Below are positions 13,936 to 28,640 of a DNA stretch of 64,000 nucleotides, in pieces. Numbering within the stretch: position 1 is the stretch's first letter; each line of letters starts with the position of its first letter. This stretch comes from Macropodus opercularis (lineage: Eukaryota; Chordata; Actinopteri; Anabantiformes; Osphronemidae), in assembly GCA_030770545.1 (NCBI GenBank), contig CM061097.1, forward strand, positions 2,232,501-2,296,500, read 5' to 3'. Below the pieces are notes generated by a model that saw nothing but the letters and a program-made list of their open reading frames with translations, ran no database searches and was not told the origin of the DNA. Made by a program: the position numbers and the translations under genes.

Positions 13936-14801
13936 GTTACTCGAGAACGGACATGATTCTGAACAAACGCAGGTATGATGACATTACTGCAGCCGCTGAC
14001 ACGGCTTGTATGTAAGGATGCAGTCTGCAAACGTTTCAGTCTGACAATGTCCAACTTATAGTAGAAATACAGAAAATAAAACGAATGATTACACCAAAGT
14101 CAAATTCCAGTATTTACTGAAACTGATCTTTTTATGATGGGCCATTAATTGGTCAGTGCAACAACTCCTACAGCTCCACGGTTTAACTGTGAAGGCCGCG
14201 GTGCCCATCCGTCACCACAGCGGAAACGACGTCTCGCTCCAAGCTCCATAAAAACCTCCAGGAATTCCAGCAGTGAAAAATGAACTGAGGAAGATTCTTT
14301 ATTCGCCTCCAGGATTCCAGAGTCAACGTGTTTGTTCCATAAGGTCTGGTGCCATTTAACTCTAAAGGTGAAGGTTATTCCACTTTAACTAGTTCCATCA
14401 AATCATACTGTAACACAAAATAAAATTATCGTAACGTTATTTCTGTCAGATCATTGAAAGTTTCAGGCTTGATGTGCACGAGGGAGTTGAGTAACAGTGG
14501 AGCAGAACAGTACATGTGTTGTATGATAAGTACAGGGAGTCTGTCTCCATGATGTACAGCACAAACTCATACATAAACAATGTAACGCCATCAATCTCAG
14601 CTGTATCACTGTGTAAATCATGCACTGCTCAGCACACATGGAAGGTAGGACACACACTTTAGTTGTCTGACGTCACAGTCACTATGTGTGTGTGTGACAT
14701 AGTGTCTCGCTCTAATCGTAACATGTTCCACAAATAAACAATCTTTACCTTGATACAGAGGGAGCATCATGTATCATGATGGTTTATCATTAATCTGAAA
14801 G

Positions 14802-14851
<50 letters not shown>

Positions 14852-17800
14852 TTGTTTTGAAAAATGCATGAGTAAATATAGTTTGGTCAAACAGAAACAG
14901 TAGGAGGCAGTGGGGACGTTGCTGCTGTCCCACACACACTCGCTGTCGCAGGAGAGAAAATCCATGGACAAATAACGCGCTGGCCTCGAGGACAGACTCA
15001 CGTCTGGCCAAAATAAATCTTTACAGGTTAGGTTTGTTTATTTGAAAGAAAAGTCAGTCAAAAGGTCTGAAAAGACAATAAATGGAGCTAAACTGGCAAC
15101 GCTGATCAGCAGTAAGTCACGAAACCACAGATTCTCTCAACATGTCTCTGTTAGGGGCCCGCAAGCAAAACACAAATGTTTCGTTATGTTATTGAAATCA
15201 CAGCCTTTAATAAATAAACTATACAAGTTGGTTCCTGAAAATGAAACAGCATCTAAGAGCAAATGTTAAGACTCCAGTTCACTCACGGTAAGAATGTGAT
15301 TTACTTCTCTGGAGACTAAAGGGAGACAATAGTGAGCGGCCCAGATTTCCACTGGGCTGACATTAGAGATCAAAGCCGGTCGCTGCCATTGTATAAGTAT
15401 TTTTGCTTCCCTTAAACGTGCGTAAGCTCCTTTGAGCTGCCCCTGCGTCTGTACGGCTGCACTCGTTACATCTGAGCCACTTTGCTCACCTCAGCAGGGA
15501 TGGAGGGAGAGGAAGGAGGAGGCGCTCTGGGATGATAACCGCTGTTAAGAATTTCAAATAAAGAGAGATTAGGCCACATTCAACCACTGAGGAGAAGAGC
15601 TCTCCTTAGAATACAAAGTAATAATGTGAGAAGAGAAACCAAAGAGAATATCCGCCTTTTTTAAATGTCAGAATCTGTTAAAAAATATAAACCCATCTGC
15701 TAATGCAGGCGGACTGGGTTCAGCTCGAGGTTTCTCACAATGCAGCAGACGTTCACAGAAACACTCCAGTGGAGGTGTGGAGCCTCCACTTGCTGCAGGA
15801 TTCATCCTTGTTTTGCATTTGGGCTGTTACATAAGACTTCAGAGTAAATATTTCCACACCAGGCTGGGAAAGAATGAACAATAGCTTTTCCTAATGAGCG
15901 GCTGTGTGAGTGAGGGGGTTTAAGCCGCCGCAGGCAGTTTTACAGTTGATGGGATTGTTTTTAGCATAATCAGCAATACCGTACGTGTCTGTTTCCACAC
16001 TGGGTTCGGATTCTATAGACAACTCAAAGGTGCTTGAAATGCAGCCTGGAGAGAATCTGCATCAGGGTTCGGCCGAGGGCAGACTGAAGTGCTCACATGC
16101 GTCATGAGCTGCTGTAGCTGTCATTATCGGTCAGAAACCTCCCGACAGTCAAAGGCTAAAAGTCGCTTTGACCACAAGAGACGCGAAGCAATGGCATCAA
16201 TATGGCAGCTCTTTGTTGTGTGACTGTGGCCCAGCTAAGCGACCAGAACCTCTGAGGAAGTCCATTATGAAACTGGTTCTGTCCGGCTGCTTGAACGTTT
16301 TCTCGACTGGAAGGATGGATTTCATTGTTTGAACGGCTACGTTGCCTCACAGTGTCCCTGTTTCCGAGAGAACCTTTAGAAAAGTGAACCTCAGACTTCA
16401 GACTGTCGTAATGGATCAGAGTTTACCTGCATCTCCTCATCACAAAAAATAGCTTGTTCCAGACCGAGAGTAAAAATAAGACCGTGCAGCGTCTGGACTG
16501 AGGGTCAGGGTGATGGGACAGCAAATTATCCACCTACACTGCAGCCATCTTCCCATTTTCCAAGGCCAAAACCGCGTTTTAATCCGCTGCTCCATCTAAA
16601 TTCCATCTTGGCTCCTGAACCAGCTTTATGTGTTGCTGTTCTGCTGCTCCGTCAACTTAATGAAAAGGTGATTTATACAGTAAATCAGTCAGGCGAGCGG
16701 AGTTGGGTCATGTTCCCTGTGTGTGATTTGTGGAACAGGCAGGATGTTTGGAGACGGTTCAGAAATGATGTTACCCAAACCACACGCATCGGCACATGTG
16801 CTGGTTTCTCTTTGCTACGTTGTCTTTTAGCATCACGAACACATTATTTCATTTAGTGACAAGGTGTTGAAACTCATAGGAGCATCTTAATCATCCTCAT
16901 AGTAAACAGTTTAGCATAAGCTATTCCTTCTCTGTGCCTGCAGAAGACCTGGGCAGATAAACGTCGTGAGCAGCGCGTTGGTTCTGATGAGGGACCCGTG
17001 TATAATGCAGCGTTTGTCTGCAGAACCAGACCCCACAACAGAAGCATCGTTCACACCGTGGCTGTGACGGGGTATTGTTCCTCTGTTCTAATTAACAGCA
17101 CGACAGCTGTGCCAGAAATAAACTCAAGGACTGATTTGTTCTAAGCGTGTGGAGACGGGGGGATGATTTTCAGATGGAACACCCAAGTCTGTGGGGAGAG
17201 AGACCTGAAAACTTGCATAAATTACTACACTACATTGTACACAGCCATCTCTCACTCCTCCGTATAACATGACCTAAATTCTTGTACCTGGGGGATCCGG
17301 CAGCATCTTTAACTCCCCCTCTTTCTCCTGTTCCAGCACTTCTCTTGCAGAGGGAAGGCGTTGCAGCAGAAACAGAACGGGGACTGTGACCGGAGGTAGA
17401 ACGCAGTTCAGTGGAGAAGCTGTGATGTCATTACAGAGCTTGTCAGTCATGTGTCAGTAACGTTATCGCTAAACTAGATGTTGAAGTTACACAAAGCCTG
17501 TTTGACGTTAAAGTAGAGCATTATGCTACTTTAAACCTTCAATTATTAGAGTCTGTACTAGAGCTGTAGCTTAAATGACTGCTGTTAAAAACCATAGAAA
17601 GAACAAAGCCGACGAAGCCGCCACCGCTTCCGGACTGAACCCTGCTCCTCGTGACTCCTCGTGTCTGCTGACAGCCAAGACTCGCTTTGGTTGGTTAACC
17701 TGGGCCGCACAGCAGCTCAGTGGTCTCCGCTGTGAAGAGGAGTCACTCCACATTCTCTTTCTATGGTGGATATGGTTCTGTATGAGCTGTGTTGGTGTCC

Positions 17801-20061
17801 TGGTGTTTTTCTTTCACTGTCCCATGTTTGTTTGACATAAGGAATCATATGTTTGTTAATAATTCAGTTCGTAATAATCCATCTGCACTGCTGCATTTCA
17901 CCATAATAAATAAGGTAAATCAGATTCTGCATGTTTAACCCTAAAATAAGAATAAATATGAACCTGTACTGTAAAAGGGGTTTTAAAAGGAGATGTGCAA
18001 TAATAGCTCCACTTCATAACCTCAAGCCTAACGGAGGGCGACCTGATGCAGGAGAGCGTCTGCTGTCACGGCTCACATCACGGCAGAGCCTCGACTGTTT
18101 GTTTTCAGCCTTCTGCTCACAACTTATCAAATATTAAAAGGCCATTTTGATTAGAGTAACATAATCATCACTTCAGGCATTTACATATAAAGTGTATGCT
18201 TTCAATGGAATAATGCCTCTGCTCAAGGATAGGATGATATTGTTCATGGAAAAGGTCCAGAGCCTCACATTTCTCCAGGCCCTCAATGCTGAGTGTGTGT
18301 ACGCGTAATCCTGTCGTTATGGGGACATCGCTTTGCTTCTGTCATAAAGCGTCATATTGGCCATCAGACCCTCAGACGAGTCCAGAAGAACCCAGCTCAA
18401 CTGAAAAGACAAAAAGCTTGTCCATGTCAATTATTTATTGTGGAAAAGCTTGTGTGATATTTGCTTTTCTGCAAAGTGACCAGCCCTCATTCAATGCACT
18501 TGTGAAAATAGTAAAACATGTAGGATACAAATTAAAAACCTGATTTCTGCCCCCATTCTCATTACTGAGCACTTCATCATTTTGCAAGATAATGGAAAGA
18601 CATTTTGAAAAAGCCTCTGGTGGTTCTGCGCTGTTCGCGGGTGTGATGCTTTCACTCCGTGATGAATGTCTGTCTAGATGGCAGTGGCGCTTTCCTCGAC
18701 AACAACGTCCCCTTTCACCTGGTGATTTGAAAAGGCAGCACGACACAGACGTTACAGGATGTCATCAACAAGCAGAAATAATATCACTGAAAGGGTATTA
18801 AGCATGATGAAGTGTCAAGAGGACGGCTCACAATCATTCTGCGTGTTGTTTGGTGTTGCCCTTGGAGAAATGGGCCCAGTGCACATGCGATGACTCAGAA
18901 AATGATGCTGCAGATGTCAGTCTGACAGGGCATTGTCTTAAGCCTGAGTGTGTTCTCATCCCACAGCGTCTCATAGCGATGCTTCTTGCTTTTGTCTTTT
19001 AGCTTTACCTAATCCTGATGTTTTGCTGTTCCAGTTGTCTTTGTGCATAAAAGTGTGATGTTGCCATGTTGGCAGCTGTCATCATTCCTAACGTGCCAAG
19101 GAGTGGAAAGGTCAGAAATATGTGTAATTGTGAGCTTGCAGTGTAATTTATTCAAAGTCTGAGGACGTCAGCTCGTTTGTTCCACGTCTCCATCTGCCCG
19201 TCTACCACCAATCCTCATCTGCAGCCGAGTGTTGAGCCATAGGAATCTATAAGGTCATCCCCAGTCTCAGTTGTGTCACAGCTGCCTGGCACGACGCCTG
19301 TTTGATAAGCGCTTCGATTTCCAGATAAAATCCTTTCATCACAGATCCCCAGAGAGCTAAGTTCAATTTCCATTTTCAAACGTGTGAGATGTTGTGCAAT
19401 GAGCAGACTCAGGTGTGACGTAAGGAGGCAGCTCTGCATGTGCTGCATTTAGGTGCGTTTGGTTTATGATCACGCTATGAACTGTAATGATGCTCATTAG
19501 ATCCCTGCGGTAAAGGTGATAATGCAACAAATGTGTTTCCAGGTTCCAGTCGTTAGTTTAATAGTAAAGGAGGTTTGGGACTCACAACAATCATAAACAC
19601 TCGGCTTCGCTATCTGACCAGACTGTGCAGTGGGATCGTGGTGTTTCTGATTCAGCTGTAACCGTGTACGAGCCTTCCTGGTGGCCCTGCGAGCGCTGCT
19701 GAATTTCCTGGGCATGGATGATGAAAGGAGCACAGATTGTGTCTGAGGCCTTCTCCTCTGTGGAGAACCGTACGGCTGCTCTCAGGCCGCTCTCATGCCA
19801 CCTATCTCCTCGCTCTGAAGAGAGCCCGGGATTGTCCTGAGTGGTCTTTCTCCTCACAGTGAAGGTGCTGAGGTGTCAGGTCATCTGTGCTCCAGCTTTT
19901 GTGCCTGTTGTCAAAAATTGATGCTAGGAATTTACAAAATGCGATCCCACAGAAAACCAGCGAGGAGGGATCATGGAAACATAGCAACAGTCAAAAAGAG
20001 CACGTTGTCTAAGTCTGTTCTCTTTGGGTCAGTGAAAGCAGTTCCTCCAGTTTCCAGGCAT
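13936..20061. other. Intergenic DNA, no gene recognised
   Basis: No coding exon could be supported on either strand. Apart from the (TG)23 microsatellite listed separately, I see only short AT-rich stretches (for example 18120-18250) and short CpG-rich patches. Confidence 0.6.
14805..14850. repeat. (TG)23 microsatellite
   Basis: Twenty-three uninterrupted TG dinucleotides. Alternating purine-pyrimidine tracts of this length can adopt Z-DNA and are normally length-polymorphic. Two opposite-strand frames that read Thr-His repeats through it are artefacts of the repeat. Confidence 0.98.
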
Positions 20062-20165
20062 CCCAACCCATCGAGGCAGGTGACCCCCACCCTAAGCCTG
20101 GCTCTGTTCAGGGTTTATTCTCAAGGGAATTCCTCCTCCGTTCTGTGGCCTAGTCAGTGCGTAAA
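20062..20165 (+). repeat. Decayed teleost interspersed repeat fragment
   Basis: The string 'ccctaagcctggctctgtt' followed by 'cagggtttattctcaaggga' and 'attcctcctccgttctgtgg' matches in order a common fish repeat segment (CTGGTTCTGCTCGAGGTTTC, then a GTTAAAAGGGAG block, then TTTTTCCTTNCCACTGTCGCC). It is heavily diverged, and the family name is uncertain. Confidence 0.4.
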
Positions 20166-23100
20166 GCAGCTACTTGGATAAATAGTGAGTCCTCGACAGA
20201 GCAGGTAAAGTTATAATGTATATGTGTTATTTGTTCTTCATAAATATTCATAAACCTCCCACGTGCTACTGTAATACATCAGTAACCGTGTACAGTAAGT
20301 CTTTGTTGCAGCTATTTAAAAATCAACACTACGCGTATTGGAGTCAGACACAGAACAGGCCAGGCAGGTCATTATTCCATGAACATTTAAATATTTGCAT
20401 TTCTCACCATTTCTTGTTTAGTTTGTTTATCTTTCACACGAGTGATTTGATTTTTCATAGAAGTTTGGATCCGCAAACAGCAGCATATCGAGTCAACGCT
20501 TGTGTCATAAAGACTGAACCAGATATTTGAAATATGAGGTAAACCTGCCAGGACTGTGTCAATAAAACATCACTGTAACATTTCATTTACTGAAGTCTCA
20601 CCAGTGCACGTGTGGTTTGAAAGGCCTCCTTAAAGTTGATGTTGCGCGAGAGCAGAGATTAGTCGGAAGGTTTGTGTGTTTGTGTGAATAAAGCTCTGTT
20701 ATGTCAGTAACATCTGTAGAGGCCATATTGCAGCATAAACGGAGGAAGTATGCGCATCGCTGCATGTTCTCCCCTACAGGGATGTTTAGCATCTCATCTT
20801 CTGCACTCAACGAAACAGCCGTTTGTGTCTGCATATATTTTGTGTCCTACAGTGTGTGTGGTGCGCGCGGACTGTATGTCAACATTGGTGTTGTGTTCCT
20901 CAGCGAGGCAGGCGGACGGTTGGCTTAGCTCCCTGACTGACAGACATCTCTTTTGCTTCTCAGCTTTTGGTTTTTGTTTTGCCCTGAGAGCACCAAAGTA
21001 AAACGCCTTCGGCACGTTGAGCCAGAAACAGAAAAAGAACGAAATAAAAACACCTGTTTTCTTCAGAATATAGGTGTTGGGAGATTTCACAGTTTGTGTT
21101 TGTAGCTCAGTTATTGTTATTGTTATTTTTTTCTGTTTGTGCAGTTGAATTTGATTTACTGGAAGCAGTCTGGAAGTGACCTTGTGAGGAGTCACAATAA
21201 ATCAGTTCACATCTTAACAGGAAGGAGGCGAGTACATATATTTATGGGTCGAGGACAGAGGGAGTTTGAAAGGTTTGGTGGTTTATGTTTCTCCTAGAAC
21301 TAAATGCAGACCTCCTGGAAACGACGCGTGACATGAAGTGTCGTCCAGTTAAGCAAGACGCAGCAACTCAATGTCACTGTGCGAGCAAAATTATGTAAAT
21401 AGTCGAAAGCTGCTCTTCGGTTTGAACCACGCTCCTTCATCCTACTGGGTTTCACCACCTTTGACAGCGGCTACGCTCTGCACAGCAGCACTGTAGCGGG
21501 AACGCTGTGCATCTGAACTTCCACTGCTTTGAATGTCAATTGAGAGAAATAGATTTTTCTAAATAAAAACACAGCTCGTCCCCAGCTCAGCTTCCTTTAC
21601 TGATCCAGGATCAGTTTTAGTTACCGTTGGAAGTGCATTTACATGCATAAAACATTTACAAGCTGGATTCAGTTTTAGGAACTTGGCTCGTTTTCCATTT
21701 GGGCTCTTTTCATCCTGACTGCGTGACACCTTGCAGTTAATCAGAGCGTTTACTGTTTCAACACTGCTCACGACAGATAAAATTACTGTCATATACTGAG
21801 GAATTCAGCCCAGTCTGGTGGGTTGTAAACTTCCCTCCAGGAAGCGATGGCTCCGTATCTGTTCCCACATTCCCTGTGGTGAATGTAAACGATCTCAGCA
21901 GGGAGACAGCTGTGTTCATGGGCCGGGCACCAGCTTCCACTCGTCTTGTTGGAAGTTCCTCACACATGAAACTCACGTAACGTTCGACCTTCAGTGTCAG
22001 CTGAATCATGAGCTGGCTCATGTAAGAGCTCAGCCAAACCCACGCAGCCCAGAGAGCGGATACAGCGAGCCGATCGGAGCGGCCGCGGTCAGAACTGGTC
22101 TTGTTCTGTTTATTGCTAAATCGTACAAACGCACAGCGGACCTTGAGGGAAGAGTCTTTAAATGGTGAAGCTCCTCAGTCGTTTTGGATTCATCTGAAAT
22201 GTACAACTCAACAAGTAGATGAGTAGATTTTCACCCATAAATAGAAAACCAAGACGTTTTGTGATGCAGAGAATTCACAACTGAGTTTATGGGAATAAAA
22301 TGATGTGAGTGTGACATGTTATTTGTGATTCCAGTGGCAGCTGCTCAGCCTTTGATATCTTCAGGCATCATTTGCTATGAATGTGTAGGAATCCTAGACG
22401 TACTTATTATGATCATCCATTCAGCTCTGCATCAAGAACTACCCAATTTGCTGATAAGCCAAAACCATAAAAAGGTCCTAAAGTATCACCATCTATGCAA
22501 ATAAAAGTGAGTGTGATTACATCCTGGGCTCATATTATAACCTGCTTTGATGGAGTAACTGCCAGCCTGTTGGAGAACCACAGCAAAAACATGCTGACAT
22601 GCGCACAAACCCTCAGGAACCTCATTCACATCGAGCTCCTTCTCTTCTGTGTCCAACACGCAGTGAGTCCTCCCATGCGATGCTAACTAGCGACCAAGCA
22701 ACACACCAAAGACCAACTCATTTACATATCCCATCGCTCCTGTTTATCCTCAGAGACGTCCTCATGGATGCAATTTTCAATGGGTGAGTGATGTTCATCA
22801 AGCACAGATCAAAGCAGGAAACAGTCAAATCAGAAGCCAGAGGCTGGTGTCGTCGCTTCTGTGTGGTGAAGGTCCATGTCTCGCGGATAAGACTGCATGC
22901 AGATAAAGTGTAGGAGTAAGCAGAAAAGCCAAAGGCAGGCAGCACCGTTTGCAGAAAGCCGCTTTCTTGGACTCAGCATTTTTGCTTTGCATGATGTGCT
23001 GGATTATACAGTGCCCGGGTTTTTTGTAAGGAACAAAGCGACATATTTGCAAGATGAAATGTTAGTTTTATTTCACGATACAGGGCACAAGTCAGATCAA

Positions 23101-24302
23101 CATTGTAAAAGGGAAAGAAAATATACAGTAGTTCAGCTGTACTGGCTTTGAACAGATGAAACCTTGTGCTATACATCGTGAGAAAAAGACAAAAACGTAT
23201 TGTTTTGGTTCACGGTTGGTGAAGTGCGGCTGATATGAGCTAAAATAATCAGACAGGCCAGTTTCAATAGTAACATTAAATGGACCGTGATAAAATACTC
23301 AACAGCTGGGGCCACACGACATCTGCTGAAGGAAGAGCGTTGCTCCACTGGCCTGTGAGTGGAACATCTCTAAGTTATGTAAGGAGGAGAACAGTCCGCT
23401 TACCAGAACCAAAAGAGGACGCACGGTTGATTTGCACCCGTTTTGCTTCAGGCTCTGTAACCCTGGCATGTATGTCCCGTCACGGGCAACTGTACAGACA
23501 CAGGGATCGACAGACACACAAACACGTCTGTCTAACTCCTGAACGCTCGCTGTTCACATCACACACAGATCATGAGGACCACACGCACCAGCGCAGCGCA
23601 GCGTCCCTCCTGACACCCACTGCCACTGCTGTGTTGTTCACATGACGTGTCTGAAATCAAAGAGCACAACACCCTGTTCACAAATAGGATAATTGCTCTG
23701 TGCAGTTAATGGTGTCCAGTAACAGCAGCCCAAGGTCTGAAGACACGATAATACAACAATGATAGTACAATTACTTTTCATATACTGCAGTATTTATCTG
23801 TCAACAAGTGCATTTACAACAAGGTCAGCGAGGAAGATGAAATATTCATTCTGACAGCTTCAATCCTTCATCTTACATTTAACACACAATTTTAACACAA
23901 AATTTATCAGCCATGGATCAAACGGTGTCTTGGTTCCGTAATTTTTCCTTCACATACCATCCTGTGCAGTAATTACAGGGAACTAACGCAGAGGTGCAGG
24001 CGGACAGTTAACGTTCACACTGACGTCACGCTAAAACATGTTAACACAACGACGGGAAGGCCGGGTTAAAATAACATTCATAGCAGTGTCCAAGCATCCA
24101 CAATCCAACATGATATCAAAGAACCAGAAGGTCCACAAACAAGACGACAGGTCAAGAACAAGAGGTCGAGGCAGGACCACGGTCCAAGGTTTGGGTCAGA
24201 CAGGGAGTCAGGACATGAGGGGAAAAGAAGGATAACGAGAGACTTCAGAGACAAAGGATCACAATCTGCTTGGTAATCTGTAATCTCATGCCATGCACTG
24301 AA

Positions 24303-24315
24303 AGGTCAAAGGTCA
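24303..24315 (+). promoter_or_regulatory. Perfect DR1 nuclear receptor element
   Basis: AGGTCA-A-AGGTCA is an exact direct repeat of the nuclear-receptor half-site with a 1-bp spacer. This is the consensus bound by HNF4, RXR homodimers, PPAR/RXR and COUP-TF. It lies about 10.7 kb upstream of the edil3 start codon. The motif itself is certain; occupancy and target gene are not known. Confidence 0.4.
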
Positions 24316-27300
24316 AATCATCATGGTAGCATTGATGTGGTGTGGCCTAAATACACAGAGCTTCCACATTCCAATAATCAGACTTCAACATAAACCGGAC
24401 CACGTGACCATGTTCGTATTTCTGATTGCAGAGCAGGACAGGAGTTACCTTCAGAGGTTCCCTCCAGCGCTGATCATCCGTATCCTGCAGCATACAAAGT
24501 GTTCTGCCTGTACAGATAAACCCACGCGCACGGCTCACCCACTGCTTCCTGGACATTATGCAGCATTAGTTGCAATCTGCATCATCAATAGTTTCATAAT
24601 GAACGTGATGATCTTCTTTCCTCATTAAGATGCAAAAAATACCAGCTATGTTCTCAGCTTTTATTTTGTGCTGCAGAAATGTTGAAGTACCGAATCTGTG
24701 AATTACTAGATGACCTTCAAGAACGGAATTACTTTCTGACGTCTGCCAGACTAATGAACAAATTAGATGAAATGTAATAAAATCTTTTCAACAAAGCAAA
24801 CAAAAAAATCTATTCCTTCGCTATATTCAAAAACAAACTGTCTTTTCTCAATGCCTGTCGACACATTATGTCCAGAGAGGCCTGGCCGTCGAACGACAGC
24901 TTTCATGTCTTATTTGCACTGCGGTGACGTGTGTCGCTACAGCCAGCGAGTTCAGCCTATGAGGCAGCACATCCTCTCTGCAATTGCTCTCTCAGAGTCT
25001 TCGCTTAGGCCTCGAAACTCCCTCTAATGCATTCACTGCTGCAGCCACGGAGCCCCAAAAGGCATGACTGGCACCTGGCGAGATAAAAATGCAATTAAAA
25101 AAACTTTTCGCCCACCGCATTAACTTTGACAGAAGTAAATATAGATAAGCAAAACTAAAACCAGCCTGGTTCCAGCCCCTGGACCGTCAGGCCACTTTTC
25201 AAATTTGTCCAGTGATTCGAGGGTCTGGCGCTTTTGTTCTCAGGTGAAGAAAGCATCGAGCCACGAGGCACCGATGTGAGTGAGACTGGAGCTGGCAACT
25301 TATCAATCTGTGTCAGAGACAGAAAATGGGAGCTGGATATTCCAACGTGCTCGAGTGGAGATGTGACATTATGCATGGAGGCCTCCTGAATATGAGCCAA
25401 CCGTGGAGATGAAGTGGGCAGGAAAACACCGGTTACCAGGGTTTGAAGAGGCTCTCAGACCTAAGAGCCTCTCCATTCCCGTGACGATCCTTCTTAGAGG
25501 GACGCACGTTCTGCCAGATCCAGTGGTGGCTTTGTGGTTTAGCAGCCCACATGAATGTGTGATTCAATGAACAAGGGGGGTCTCATTTAACATACAGCCT
25601 GTTTAGGGACCCACTGATCCCACAAATCACAGCGCAACCATGATTTCACTTAACACGTTGACAACATCCCGCTCGAAACACTCTACGTCTTCACTGTTAT
25701 TTCAGGGTGTTGACGGCCAAGTTCAGCCACTCAGGAATAGTTTGGCATTTTTCAAGTTAGCACAACCGTCTGTTAAAGATAAATTTCAGTCTTTTGTCCC
25801 CCTGATATTTCCTCCCCGGCCGCTGCGTAGGAACGCTATCGGTGTCACTGGCAGATGATATCACCCCTCTGCAGCTCAAGGTTTATTTCCTCAGGGCACT
25901 CTGTGTTATTTATCCACGTTGAAGAAGGGCCAGGTTTCAAGGTTTACACAAACATACAATCGTACACTGTACAATCGTGCGAAATGTGTTGCTTTGTTGT
26001 TTTGATTACATCTGCAAAAATAAGATATAAGCACAAACATATACGGCCATCGTGAACAAATCAAAACAGGGATGCTGACGTGATTTAGCTGATGGTTTTA
26101 AAGGTGACTCACCGGTTACAGCTGATCTGTATAAACTGTGAAGGTTGAGCTGTGTTTACTTTGACTATTTAGACACGGCTATTAAAAATTTACATCACAT
26201 GGGATTAAGCTAAACTGCAGAAAGACCCATTCATACCCTTCTTCACGGAGCCGTGGGGAAAAGCAGTCGGACAAAAGACAGAGAGACTCAACTATAGATG
26301 CTCTCGTTCGAGGCATCCATTCATATCCACACGGATGAACCTTTGTCATTTGCCCCAAGTAATTTCATACATTATACAGAATTCCTGTGAGATCCGTCGG
26401 TCTAGTTGGAGACGGATGTGAGACATTTTTTTAAAGTGGTACATGTTCAAGTTCAGTCTGACCTACAACATGTACAGCAGTGACAAAAACACTTCAAAGA
26501 GAGATTGTGACAGAGGCACTCACAGGAAACAAAGAGCGAGAGGGGAAAGATATAAGATCAGTCTGACAGAAATGAGAAAACAGGAATCGGCCCTATTTCA
26601 GACAAAACACTGAGCATTCAGAGCGAGGGCCTCGGTTACTCATCAGCTGTGATGCTGTGTGTGCAACAGGGGATTCATTTTCTCAAAAAGGCTTTGGTGG
26701 GTTTGGCTGTGGTGCGTCCATTTCAGTGCTGTCCACATAATTGTCAAGCTGCCTTCTCTGCCGTTAAAGTTTCCTCAAACTTCTGTGGACACTTATCGCT
26801 GAACTTAATATGCCTGAAACCAAATTAAACTGCATATTTCCACAACCAAGAAAATTCAAGTCTAAATGGAAAACAGCTGCAGGAGCACAAACACAGGCAG
26901 AGCATTTGGGAAGCGTAACCAAAGTCCCGTGTTCATGAGCCAACGCTTTCTGGGAAAACACAAGAGACAGTTGAACACACGGAGCTGCATAGTTCTGTTG
27001 CAAGTGCGGTTTACTGCAGGTCAGTGGATCTCCGCAGTGCAGTGCCGCGTTATTGTCTATTGACTTAGTTTTAATGAGGTGTTGTTTTGTAAAATACCAC
27101 GTCCACTAAAATTCATATGTCATCGTCACGTCGACCGATAATTATACTACAGCATTGCTAATCTGTGCCGTCTGAATCAGCGACACGTAGATGTGATCCA
27201 CTACTGTGAACGTTCACCGTCTGCCGGTGGGAATCGTGCGCATCGTTCCTCAGGGTGTGAACGAGGAAGAGGTGCGATTACATACTGAAATCGCTTGTAC

Positions 27301-28329
27301 TGGGGTCTTGAACATCAGCGGTAGCGAAGGCCATCCGTCCGAGCAGGGAGACCTTTGACAGGCTGGTTCATTCAGAAACTCGAATGTGCTCTTCGCCGAC
27401 GTGCCTCTGTTGGCTTTATCAGCCCAGGTCACTGGGAGGGTAGTTAGGTAATAAGTTGATGCGTATTGATGAAGTGTAGGCGCAAGCAAAGCTGATAAAA
27501 GTTGGATCCATCCAAGTCCATGTTTTCTCTCAGCTTGACTGGCTTGATGAGACAGTTTGTAGATAGAAGGTAAGAAGGCGCTTCACCAGGCAGGATGCTC
27601 CCAGTTGCATTCTGCTTTTCTTTTGGGTTCACCTTTACAGTTATACAGTTCAACGCTTCATCACATTCACACTTTATATACAGTGACTTTACAGCAGGTT
27701 TGTTGTCTGGGCTGTGGTTTCAAAGGCATCTGTTGTCAGGCTACTGATGCCACGTTCAGATCAAAGCCCCTTTTTATGCTCCTGATCCTTTGTTGTCTTG
27801 AAGCTGAAATTAGACACGTGTCGCTGCTTGAACACGGTACGAGTGTGCACTGTACTCTGCGTCGTGTGTTCACACCTTCTTAGCTAATGACAATGTTTAG
27901 ATACAATATGTAAATGAGTGCAAATATCAGCCATATGGAAAAATACTGGAGCCCACATGTGAGTAATTAGCTGCAGTGAAGATGCAGAACAAATCTACAG
28001 TTGTGCCCTTTATTTATCTGTTTATCTCGTACACCCCCCTCGAGACGCGTGGTTTCTATGGAGACGTGTGTGGGCGGTGGTTGCAGGGACTCAGGAGGGA
28101 CCTTTTACCCGCTCGGGTTCTGCTACACTTCAATTCGCAGGAGTCAATGCACGAGGTTTTATAAAATAATGAACCTTAATGCTAATATTAATTTAAAGCT
28201 GCTTCGTCTCAGCCAGCAGCTGCTGCCAGGGAACCACGGCTGTATCACAATTCACTGGAAATTACAGACCCTTTACTGTAAACTTAGCATTTTGCAATTT
28301 AAGAAAAAGCTCAAATCTTCTTATCAATG

Positions 28330-28640
28330 AGGAAAAGTGGATTTTGTTGCCAGCTCCATTTCCACCAGCAATCTGCTAATTACCCCATAGCCTCCTCGGC
28401 CCCATAGCCAGTCTCCAAATCTCCAAACAGGAGAGAAATAAAGTTTTCAAGCCTTACTCTGCTCAAAAATGGCTCTTGAGCTGGAAAGGAAAAATGTCAG
28501 CCACACAGCTTTGTGAAAAGAGGGCATGAGAAAATCGAAAATCCTCCTTCAACTAGCAGAGAGTTTCTAACTGCCTGACTAAAGCCCGGCCAAGACAATC
28601 CCTCTTGCATAGCCGCTGAATTATTTACATATTCCGGTGA
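28330..28640. promoter_or_regulatory. Candidate conserved non-coding element
   Basis: A non-repetitive block with a 'caatctgctaattacccc' homeodomain-type core and no coding potential. It differs in texture from the repeat-decayed DNA nearby. Evidence is compositional only. Confidence 0.15.

Noticed and set aside
14774..15011. Two Thr/His-repeat frames on the minus strand
   Set aside because: They are generated by the (TG)23 microsatellite.
15711..15750. Short match to a common fish repeat (ggttcagctcgaggtttct)
   Set aside because: Only about 20 bp match, with no continuation of the consensus on either side.
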